Assembly: GCA_963691815.1 (NCBI GenBank)
Contig: OY829662.1
Span: 9,304,748-9,368,747, forward strand
Length of the DNA: 64,000 bases
Source of the DNA: Echiichthys vipera
Taxonomy: Eukaryota; Chordata; Actinopteri; Perciformes; Trachinidae
Direction of reading: 5' to 3'
How positions within the stretch are numbered: position 1 is the first letter of the stretch; the number at the start of each line of letters is the position of its first letter. Position numbers and translations under genes: made by a program. Below are positions 1 through 37,312 of this stretch, piece after piece. Below the pieces are notes generated by a model. The model saw only the letters and a program-made list of their open reading frames with translations. It was not told where the DNA came from and made no database searches.

Positions 1-1216
1 ACGTAAGATGTTGGGAGAGACCAACCCTGCCGACTCACTGCCTGGAACCATCCGAGGAGATTACTGTGTGGAAGTGGGCAGGTGAGATCGTCCAGTCCTC
101 CTCCTCTGAGGGGGGACGTGAGGGACAACAGGCCTTTTTTTTTTTTAACAGCACACATTTTGACTCAATAAGAGAAGCGAACTAATACTGTTAACGATGG
201 CTTCGTTCTATTCACTTGTCCCAGTAAACCGTGGGAGAGTGCCTGCCTGGCTCTCTTCTCATCTCACAGCTGACTGGTTTAGACGTCGACTGAACTATAC
301 AACGTTTTATAGAAACTTAAGCTGAATCGGGCAGATTCCATTTGTCTGATTTATTTTGGATTACTCTTACCTTTCTTGCATGGCTCTCAGCGCTTCCCTC
401 CAAAGTCTCACCCTTTCCCCCTGCCTGACTTCTGAGCTCCCTCCTCCCTGACACGTGCAGTGAGAGAGAAATGCTGCATTCAAGTGCCATGGGAAGTCCG
501 AAGTTTCTGACCTCCAACAAGGCAAAGTGGAACTTCCTATTAACGAATGGTGTAACAGTACACTTTGCCTTGTTGGAGGTTCGAAACTTCAGACTTCCCA
601 TGGCACTTGAACGCAGCATTAGCATTGCAAGTGAAACGGAGGGACGTATGTTGGCAAATAATTTTATTCAGACCAGATAAAATGCTTGGTCAGACTTTTA
701 TCAGAAATATATGAGAATTGAATATTGATGAGTTTTAACACCTGATGGATTTCTTTTACATTTTAGTGTGCCATACACTTATTAGGATTACAAAAGAAAG
801 GTGTAAAAATGCAGGAAAAGGTACAAGTTGCGTTAACAGAATACATGTTATGTGACCTTGACGTGAATGTAGGAAGCTCACGATTGTAATAAACCACTAC
901 TACCCGCCAACATGGACGGGGCTCTTTGGTTTTCTGCAGCGTAAATAATCAAACTCTGTGTTCCCTCTTAGTCTTTTTGGTGTTTAAATATAGTTGAGGA
1001 TTTATCACCTGATCCAGGTGTTGCGAACAGCTGTCATTTTGCTTCTGGTCCTATCTACAGAAACTGAACACGTTTGCTTTTTTCCTTGTGCGCTGCAGGA
1101 ACGTGATCCACGGCAGCGACTCCGTGGAGAGCGCCCAGAAGGAAATCTCTCTGTGGTTTCGACAGAACGAGCTTCACTGCTGGGAGGACAGCAGCAGCCG
1201 CTGGCTCTACAACTGA
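1..1216 (+). CDS. nme3: Nucleoside diphosphate kinase 3, C-terminal part (two last coding exons)
   Basis: NDP kinases move the terminal phosphate from NTPs to NDPs through a phosphohistidine; NME3 carries an N-terminal hydrophobic segment and is associated with mitochondria/ER. Only the C-terminal ~65 residues are here; the 5' exons lie left of the window. Coding runs to 81 (frame starting at base 2) and resumes at 1099-1216, stop TGA at 1214. The 82-1098 intron has GTGAG and CTGCAG ends, and the split Arg codon rejoins in frame. The first exon reads RKMLGETNPADSLPGTIRGD, the conserved NDPK segment. The second contains NVIHGSDSVESA, whose His is the catalytic phosphohistidine, and ends CWEDSSSRWLYN, as in NME3 rather than NME1/2. 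Adjacency to mapk8ip3 supports NME3. No frame damage is visible. Confidence 0.93.
82..1098 (+). other. nme3: nme3 last intron
   Basis: Intron of 1017 nt with a GTGAG donor and a pyrimidine-rich acceptor (tttttccttgtgcgctgcag). It holds a 153-bp inverted-repeat element at 469-621, listed separately; I see no other gene in it. Confidence 0.85.
469..621. mobile_element. Foldback/MITE-like inverted-repeat element in the nme3 intron
   Basis: Two arms of about 60 nt (469-529 and 561-621) are reverse complements with roughly five mismatches, separated by a ~30-nt loop. The arms begin/end with AATGCTGC / GCAGCATT and contain CAAGTGCCATGGGAAGT. There is no coding capacity. This is the form of a small non-autonomous DNA transposon. 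No clear target-site duplication was found, so the superfamily is unassigned. Confidence 0.75.
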
Positions 1217-2130
1217 CGGTCTGCATGTGCTGCGTGTACTCCGTCCTGTAGGTAAACCAGTGTTTTTAAAATACTGGCTGGTTACAAGATGGATCATACC
1301 TCAGAGAACTGTGCTTGGCTTTAGTAGCTTGTTACCATACGGGACAAGAGGCATCATTGCTGGATCTTTTTCCATGAAACGTATTTATGTTCCTGAACTA
1401 CATCTCTGAGGTGAAATGACTGAAGTGAGCAATACCATGTCATCAGTAACATGCAAGTGTCATTTGTTACAGTTTTTCTTATTGTAGTCTTTTAGTCCAG
1501 AACACTAGCTTGTATTTATAGGTTTTAAACAATATGCAATGTAATATGGAGCAATAAGAGGTCCTGATTCATATTCATTCATTCATGTTCATCATGGGAT
1601 AACGCATCAGGGAATGAAAAGTAAATGGCTATATTTAATTACACCCTAAAGGTTAATTTCTATTGAAAGTACAAGATACTTTATCCATAACTATACAGAT
1701 CATTTGCTGTGTAAAATATTTAAGGTTACTCAAATCATCAAACAGCTAAATTGTTGACCAGCTCCGTTTGTTTTGCACACAAATACGTTGTGGAATAAAC
1801 TGCAATAAAGTAACAGTGTTATTGCAGTTCCAAACGCATGATATTCAGCTTCCTGTACTGTTAAAAACAATTAAAATTCTGTAACAGATTGTCACTTGGG
1901 ACTACTTGAACATAATGGTATAAGTATCATAATAAGATGCTTAACAGATTTAAGTTTAACAGATTTAAGTTTAGTTTTGTCAGTGCACTGAATAAAGTTT
2001 ATACTTTGTTCTGTAAGATTCTCCAATAGCTGCTTTTGTCACATTTGTGCTTTCCTAAAATCCCACGATGCTGTATGAATTGTATTTGAATTGTCTAAAA
2101 CAAATAAATCATTTTTATAAAACATCAAGT
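1217..2130 (+). other. nme3: nme3 3' UTR with several poly(A) signals
   Basis: AT-rich sequence after the nme3 stop. AATAAA occurs at 1794, 1804, 1991 and 2103. The last is followed by the convergent mapk8ip3 end, so the transcript probably ends by about 2130. The exact end is inferred. Confidence 0.6.
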
Positions 2131-2189
2131 CAGCTCTGTTTCTGTGTTTTTGTAAAGTAAGACATGCACACATCAACTGTACAGTTCTT

Positions 2190-3302
2190 TTTTTTTTTCA
2201 GCACACAAATATGTTTAATATTTAATCCACACAGATAAAGATCAATGCATGAACGTCCATACTGAACAAAGAGGATGGGCTTCAGCGTGTCTGGAGATGT
2301 ACAATAATCCCTGAACACGTAATGACGACACATCACTGTTCACCTGCTTAACAACGAACCGTCTGATCAACAGCCAGTCAGATGAGAGAAATGAGTCTCG
2401 GACTGAACCCTCGACGTATTAAGCACAGCCTCCTTCGACCGGTTCAATAACCTTGATCATGCGACTCTTGGATGTACAGCCGTTTGGGGTCTATTACCAC
2501 ACTTTAGGTCATTATATCCTCATGAGGGTTTAACTTTTATCAGGCTGTCTTTATCAAGATTGGATGCACAATATTTTAGGTAACAGCCAAAAAAAAATAA
2601 AATCCATCGTAATTTTGACTTTCCATTTTGTCCCATGTTGTTTGTTTGCCATCAACTACAATCTTAAAGCCAAAACAACAGTAAGCTGTCTCTCTCACAC
2701 ACACACTGTTGAGCCGTAAACGCCATTCAAACACATTATGGCCTTAATTATTATGGATTGCTAAATTTCTGGTGGGAATGCAAGTCAGTGGGGTCATTCG
2801 CATTTCTGTTTTGTTGTTGGTACAATTGATGCGTGTTGGTGGAGGAGAGGAGGGGTCTCTGGGCTTTAAGACGAGGTGGAGGCTTCACAGATGACGAACT
2901 AAGTGGAGGAAGAGGAGAGGTAACTCTGGGGGCAGATGCAGGACAGTTGAGGTAAATATAGGAGGAGTTACAGTGTGCTTAGAGGGTGAATATAAGATCG
3001 ATACAGAGGAGGGAGGTAGTTATGAGGCCGGGTTACAAGGCTCATGAAGATAGTTACAATGCCCTGGGTGGGAATGAAACAGGATGGCAGGCAGATTACT
3101 AGATCAGAGGAGGTACTTACAAGGTGACGGGGCAGGAGGGGATATAATAGTTACAAGGGACAATAGACGGCTTGGGGGGGGGGTCGTTTTAGAGCCATAG
3201 GGGGGACTTTTACATGACCGGGGATAATTACAAGGTTTTGGTGGCTGGAAGCTTTTGAGGGGGCAGGAAGGAGATGAGCGGGTGTTGAAGCCGAGCCAGG
3301 TG
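2190..3302 (-). other. mapk8ip3: mapk8ip3 3' UTR
   Basis: Sequence downstream of the mapk8ip3 stop on the minus strand. ATTAAA poly(A) signals on that strand lie at 2221-2226 and 2214-2219, so cleavage near 2190-2200 is plausible. That leaves only about 60-100 bp between the convergent 3' ends of nme3 and mapk8ip3. The part at 2830-3260 is G-rich on the plus strand (a run of ten G near 3174), so the transcript is C-rich there. Confidence 0.55.
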
Positions 3303-30309
<27,007 letters not shown>

Positions 30310-31080
30310 CTTGGCAGCTGGAACCGGCTTCTGTTTTTCCAGATGAGGAGGCTGCGCTCAACAGCTTTTTTTCAGGCCTGTATGAGGCGAGACTGTCACA
30401 AGGTTTTGGATCCGTTCAGCGCAGAAAAAGGCTCCACAACCAATCAGTTTTTTCCTCAAATAAGAAATCACTCAGCCGATGCCATGCTGTAGCACCACAG
30501 ATTCACTGCACGACGACAGGCTGTTGCTGTGGGTAACAGCTCATAACCTTGAAATTACTGCCTCTTATATTTGTGACCACCAACAAACAGCCCGTTGTAT
30601 CGCATCCAGACGCGGCCCAGTTATTGCTCTCCTCCCGTGCACACCATCTGATCCGGGGAGCGGTGGATGCGGAGCGGGCCAGCCTGTGGATCGGCCCTCG
30701 TTGAGCCCATGCCGAGGAACGAAACGCCTTCGTCGATTATATTGCACCTGCCTCTCAGCAGCCGCAGCTATGGACCCCGGCCATTGCTGGCAGGGGAAAT
30801 AAATAAATTAATAAATAGGTAAAATAAATAATCTAACGCTCCCGGTGCCCCGCCGACGCCCGATCCGCCTCTATAACACCGTTTCCTCCATGTTTGGTCC
30901 CCCTTCCTGCGGGCGGCCGACGCTGCTGGCCAGGCTCGGGCGTTGATGGTGATGTCTCTGTGGGAGAGGCTCTCCCTGCTGTTCAGATGGAGGAGCCAGC
31001 TGACCGACCCGGGTGACGTCACACCGTCTGCATTGAGAGAGCGGAGTCACGGCGTCAGTCACGCAAACTACACCGGAAGT
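30310..31080 (-). promoter_or_regulatory. mapk8ip3: mapk8ip3 5' UTR/promoter, CpG-rich, with a CRE
   Basis: GC- and CpG-rich stretch immediately upstream of the start codon at 30309, continuous with the CpG-rich exon 1. It contains the palindromic cAMP-response element TGACGTCA at 31014-31021. The transcription start cannot be fixed from sequence. Confidence 0.6.
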
Positions 31081-31124
31081 CAGCGTCCCGATTTCAAAAT
31101 AAAGCTATTACAATTATCCGTAGT

Positions 31125-31240
31125 GCAAAGTAACTAAGACTACATTTACTCAAGCAGGCTACGTAATTAAGTACAATTTTAAGGTACTTGTACTTTACTT
31201 GAGTAATTCTCTTTTATGCTACTTTATACACCTCACACAC
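31125..31240. repeat. Teleost interspersed repeat (TACTTTACTTGAGTA type)
   Basis: Contains ACATTTACTCAAG, AAGTACAATTTTAAGGTACT and TGTACTTTACTTGAGTAA in the order of a very common fish interspersed repeat. The family name is uncertain. Confidence 0.6.
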
Positions 31241-34200
31241 ACAAGAGAACAATACAGTCTACAGCTTACTTCAAGCACCTTAAATAGCACAGCACCTTTT
31301 CTTTTTTAATATACAGTTTTTGATAATTATTTTTCTGTTGTATATACCTTGTATTTAAAAATGTATTTTGCATTGTTTTTCCTTCTTGACATGTCCTCGT
31401 CGATGTGTGGTGCACAGTGGCTCTGTGGGAGCACCCTTAATTTGGTTGTACTGTAACTTGTGCAATGACAATAAATATAGTGGAGTAATGGCATCCTGAG
31501 CTGAGAATGAAGTCACTCTCCAGCTGTGTGGGTTGCAATCTGATTTTCTGTTGTGTGTTTCAGAGCCAGTCCGGCCACATGTGCATATTAGTGCATGTGG
31601 CCGGACAACATGTTGGAGGGTTATATCACGTATTGGGGACATTATGGAAGTCTTTTTTCTTTAGTACAGCTGCTTTGATACCGACAGGTCATTTGTATGT
31701 TTAAAACAATAATTATAATATGTGATTAAAAAGGTATGTTAACATTCTTTTAAAAATAAAACGTGTTTCTTACATATAATTAATGCACATCATAAAAATA
31801 TCAACAAAACAGACGACAACAAACCTACCAAAATTTCAAAACAAAGAAGCTGAACCTCATTATGTTGATATCTTGCTGACTTACTCAATGTACTTAACAC
31901 AGAATAATACATTTCAAACATATGGCATTTACATGCATACATATACATTATATTTTGATAGATTATATACAGGCTACTTTAGTTCATGCAGTCACATGCT
32001 TGACAAGTTTTATTCTGAAAGTTGAAACCAGAAGTTGTAACTATCTAATTAGCCCGCTTGACCTAAATCTGCTGGTGCTCAGATATTTAATAATAATGAC
32101 AATGCACTCTCCAAAAACGAAATAAAATGCTTCAGTCAGGACGAACAAATCATTTGGCCATAAAAAACCTTATTGATGGGTTATTTTAAAGTTAAGCAAT
32201 TACATGTGGTGGTCCATTTTATTATATTCTATTTCCCAATTGACAGAATAAAAGTACCTTGATTTAAAACATCATTTATTTTGCAGCTTCAATTCTTTGA
32301 ACACTGCAGCTAAAATGTATCTCCGTACACATTTTAAAGGTGTGTTTTCCAAAGGATTGCTGCTCAGGTGGTGCCAGCAAAAGCCCAGTCTACTTTCATC
32401 TGGACTATTTTCTTTTAGTAAGCGCATCAAAGCCCTGTCTGAAGTGATCTGCATATGAACATATGATGGTTTATGCCACAAAGGAACAGTTATGTTCCTG
32501 AAAAATCATTATTCAGTTTGGTTGTGCAGTAAAGTGCAGCTTGAGGCAACATCAAACAACATAATTCAAAGGCAAAATTATGTAAAAGTTATTCAATCTA
32601 TTTTACCCCGTAAAATAATCAGGAATATTAAGAAGGCTCATCAAGAATTGACATCAACTACTTCATCCATTAGGTTTACATTTTCAAATCAGCTTCAAGT
32701 TTGAGCTTTTTGCTTCCAAAGATGATGCTGAAGCACCAACCTTACTGAGCGGCACAATGAGTGCTGCTCACTTAAAATAATTATATAATAATAGCTTGAA
32801 GTGGCTTAAGCATACCAGCAGCTCCACATTGAAATGACTGCATGAAGAGATACAGGTACAGTTAGGCTCGATGAAGATTATAATTTTTGACACCTGGATG
32901 CAATTTAAAATATGGTCAGAGAAGGGATTTACCTCCACAGATTTCCCCCCATGACAAGACACGACGTGGAGCGATGCAGGTTTTCATGGTCAGATTTTTT
33001 TACCAGCTACTTTGCTGCCAATGAGCTCTGCAAAAGAGATGAACAGAGTTACAACATGTTCTTGCAGTGGACATTTCCAATTAGCACAAAGAGGGAGGAA
33101 AATCTCCAGTTGCTTTTTGATATTAAAGTAACTTTTGTACACATTAACATTGGATATCAAAATAATCCAAGAGAGATTACTGGATACATTAGGAGAAAAA
33201 AAACATATGCACACAAAATCACAAGAAAGCTTACAAAGAGCATGATAATGGTCTGCTTTTCAAGATGTTCTTGCATTATATTTAAATATCATTTGCCCTA
33301 AAAGAAATCCATCACTTAACAAATGTATGTTGTTCCCTGTATAATAGGAATAATATCAACAGGTGAGAATTTATGCTCAACACACTCGTGGCTTCACATA
33401 AGAGGGAAGGGCGGTTACAGTCTCAAGACCCCATATATAGGACAGCAGAGGTCAGGACATGGAGAAAAGGTTGAAGGAGTTGAGAGCAAAAATCTTTCAC
33501 TTGAACTTTCTTTCAGTCAGACAGACATGCGTAGCTTGGGCTATTGTTTGCTGCAGAGAGGATTAACAATGGAGACAAAAACTGGTCGATGAAGCATAAA
33601 AACTGCAGATAAAAGGCCCACAACTCCAAAGAAAAACAAATCTTCCACCCCCCCCCAAATTTCCTTATTGAGTTTTTGCAAATAAAAGTACAACAGCGAC
33701 AAAACGAGTCAGAGCGTCTGTTTTAAAGTGAAGGGGAAAAACAAAAAGCTCCACCATGAATCCCACTATCCCTCCCAACAACCCGTGTCAGACGTAGTCA
33801 CAGTAAATAACTAGGTAATTAACTAACGTATTACATAAGTAAATGATTAAAGAAAAACAAATCTTAACCTCCTTCATATTTAACAACTATTTCTGACAGC
33901 ATAAGAAAATGTAAAAACTGTAAAAACTTGACAACAGTACTCACATGGCACACTTTAAGTTGCCACTCTGAAAGGGGAGACAGAAGTATTAATGTACAAT
34001 ATGCAATAGTCAGACAAACAGAGGCTTCAGCAGTGAAATACTGACACACCATTCATCAGTTATTTCAGAGGCTCACAGTGGAAGCTGAGTTGTCCTTTAA
34101 AACCAACAAGTGGTTCAAGGTTTTGGCCAAAGAGGACGAAGCAGATGCAAACTTACATGAACTTTTGAGTCGTGAAACACAGTAAATAAGCTTTCTGTTT

Positions 34201-37200
34201 TCTTAGAATGTAAAATAGGAAAATCTGATAATACTAAAATTTGAAGTTCATGTTATTTGGCTCTTAACACCTTACTTACTTACTTAATATTTTTTAATGC
34301 ATCATTACCTGGGTAAAAACGTTCCAATAAGCAGAAAGAAAATCAAATACAGTATAGAGAAGATGTCTGAGATATAAACAATAATTGAAATTCTTTAGAG
34401 ACTCACTCGAGTACCTCAGGATTTCTAAGCTGCTTGTTTCCCTCCTGCCAATGATTCACACGATGCTTAACATCAAGGTGGTGCAAAGTCAAATAAACAT
34501 CTTGAACTTTTAGTAGGAGTTAGATAAACCCACAGCAGCTCCACCTAGTGTATTATGGACCACTTGTCCTGTGTTATTTCCTAAAATGCACCATATTCCA
34601 TTATTGAATAGGATTCAGTCAACTAAGACACACCTCGTTTCTCTAAATTTTGCTAATATCACAAACAAGTAAACAGTAAGTTGAGGATGTTACGTAACTG
34701 CCAGTAGTACTTTTCATAGCTTATTCATTGTTGCTCATGAAACAGTGGTTGAAAACTTTAACAGACAAGCTGCATGTGAAAGAGGCTTTGGTGACTCAAG
34801 GAACTGGTCATAATGGTCCAAGCAATCAGCCACACCTCCTCACCAATGCCAAGTCATTCTTACCCATTATTGTGAGCATAATATGTTTCTGAGCGTGAAA
34901 CTTTAATTTCAAGGCTGACACCCTGTACAAGTTATAGCCCCTATTATTGTCCTAACTGCTGTCATGGCCTTCGTTTTTAGTAAGCGTGTGCTTAAGAATC
35001 ATAGTAATAATCTGAGGGGGGAACTGGATCTAAAACATCTGTATGCACGCTCAACTTTAAAAACTTTTTGCATTTCAATATGTGGAGTGAAACTGTGGAA
35101 CAGACTAGCGGAGGAGCTCAGACAATGTCCAACCATGAGCAAATTCAAACAACAGTACAAACGGACGGTGTTTACAAGGTACAGGGAAGAAGAGGGGTGT
35201 GACGAACACTAGGGTTCTCACTTTTTGCCATACTTGTCATTTATTTATTTATACACAAGTGGTTATTGTTTGTTTGTTGGAATTGTTGGTTTTGTTGAGC
35301 GTATTAAAATAAATACACTAAAAAAAATTTTTTTTAAATAATAAATAAAAGAAACAGGATACACAGGAAGTAAGAAAACCTATAGTATAGATACTAAGTG
35401 GAGAAGGGGTAGGAATTAATAAGCTTCTGCTTCTTCCTGCTCCTTTTCAAACATACAAAGTGTTTTTTAATGACTCGTGTTTCAAGTGTAATTTATTTTT
35501 TTCATGTTTGAAATAAAGCATTCATTCATTCATAGTTTTTATTTAAGCTATTAAATGTTTATCAAGGCTTACATTTAAAATATGAGGAGACCCAGTTCTG
35601 TGTGCTGATGGGTATCATACAAACAGGACTCATACCCACCTCAGTATCAGTGTATACTCACATGTACAAACATTTTGTCCGCTCTTTTAGATGGTTGCTT
35701 AAAAGGAGGAAATGAAAAACCGTTGCAGATTCTAATGTGCAGTTGCAAAGCTAAAACAACTTTTTCCTCCCGGGCATAAAGTGGTTATTTTGTCATAGCA
35801 AGTAGCTCGCACAGAGTGCTGCCAAAGGGCAAATGTGGACAAAAGCATCAGTGTCAGTTTTTCAAGAATTAACTATAAATACGGAGCAGACAAGACTTAG
35901 TATGTCACATTCACACTGATCCAGACAAACATTTAACAGGGTATACGTGGCATTTCCATTTTTGAAAAGTGAAGTCAACCCAAGTACTTCACTTATTGCA
36001 CCCTTTTTAATGACTTGGTGTTATTTCTATGTTTTTAGAAAGTAAACAAAATAAGCAAAGTTTAAATGCAAAACAACAGTTTAATTGCAATAAACAGGAT
36101 TTACTTCTTCTGCAGCACTCATTGCCTGCCAGGCACATCAACACAGGGGGGCAGGCTGGCACCAGAATACCATGAATGTGCATCATGAAATGGGTGAATG
36201 AGCCCACCTGGACTCAGGTAGGCCACATGCTTGTCCAGAGATCACTTTTCTTCAGCCGTTTTAATTTAAAACATAAACAGAGGCCTACCCCAAGCAAAAA
36301 AAAAAGGCATGTTCTTAGATAAAGCAAGCAATGATGACAAAGCAGAGAAGTACCTGCACAAACAATTTAAATGGAATTTTCTTTAAGGAAGCAGTGACAT
36401 TTGGGAATAAACAATTGCATTTATCTTTGTTTCAAAGTCAATTTTTGGCATCACTCTCTGAACACAGTTTGTGCTCCGACAGCTGATCATTAATGTTAGA
36501 CAGGTGTTGAAAATGGGGGTAAATCAATGAGACGGCAAAATGATGAAAAAAAGCAGCGTTGACATAAGGCTTTGATTGTACAGTCATTGGTTGTAGTTCA
36601 ACACGTGTATAATTTAAACTGCCAAACAGAAGGTTTTAATGCAGTCATCTAATAAGGCTCCAGCAACGCATAAAACAGTGGCACTAGTGGACATTCCTGA
36701 AACATTTTACATTAATGAGAAGATCTATTCACCACCTCCTGATTGATCGCCTACACACTACGGCTAAAACATGCACTTTGAAATTTACGCAAATGTCTGT
36801 CATAAATTTTTACACCAGGATTTCTGTTACACCAAACCATTTGAATCTAGGACCGTTTAAAGCTGAAGATTGTATAAGTACTCCAATGTCTTAACCATTC
36901 TTGAGATTGCAAAAAACATTTTCAAAATGACAAACCTTGCCTCAAACTACATTTGCAAACACAGAAACAGCGAAAAGAGTAACCACAATATTGGGATTGA
37001 ACGCTGTTACAGTTGAATGTGATTAGGTAATAGCTATTCTGTGGATTGATCAGTTGGTAATTGAATGATTGTAGGTTTCGTTGAAGAACATGAAGAAATG
37101 GAGAAAGAGCTGGAAGCCAGAAATAAGGCTAAAAGTGCAAGAAGTTGAGGACATTACATTGGAATCTGGTGAGAAGAACAAAAAAATCCTGCTCTGTATT

Positions 37201-37312
37201 TAAATGTACAGGTGGAATAAGCGTGGAGAGAGGGGTGTCGGAATGAGAGAAGATTAACAGGAGAGCAGACAGAGTGAATGGACACAAACAGGGAGGAGCC
37301 GTGTTCAGCTGA
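31241..37312. other. Spacer between mapk8ip3 and jpt2, including the jpt2 3' UTR
   Basis: AT-rich sequence with no supported gene. The jpt2 transcript (minus strand) extends into it from 37312, but I cannot say how far; human JPT2 has a long 3' UTR. It holds a LINE fragment near 35 kb, a short palindrome at 31570-31605, a run of ten C near 33645 and an (ATTC)n tract near 35520. Confidence 0.6.
34960..35535 (+). mobile_element. 5'-truncated LINE (non-LTR retrotransposon) 3' end
   Basis: An 82-residue frame (34964-35212) reads GVKLWNRLAEELRQCPTMSK followed by FKQQYKRTVF, the pattern after the reverse transcriptase of many LINEs ('G.KLWN.L...L....S...FK..YK'). Downstream is a typical 3' end: tgcttcttcctgctcctttt, then gtttgaaataaagcattcat and an (ATTC)n tail. 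It is a dead fragment; the clade is not assigned. Confidence 0.7.

Noticed and set aside
32912..33301. 129-residue frame in the mapk8ip3-jpt2 spacer
   Set aside because: AT-rich, no recognisable motif, no splice or promoter context; likely a chance open frame or decayed repeat.
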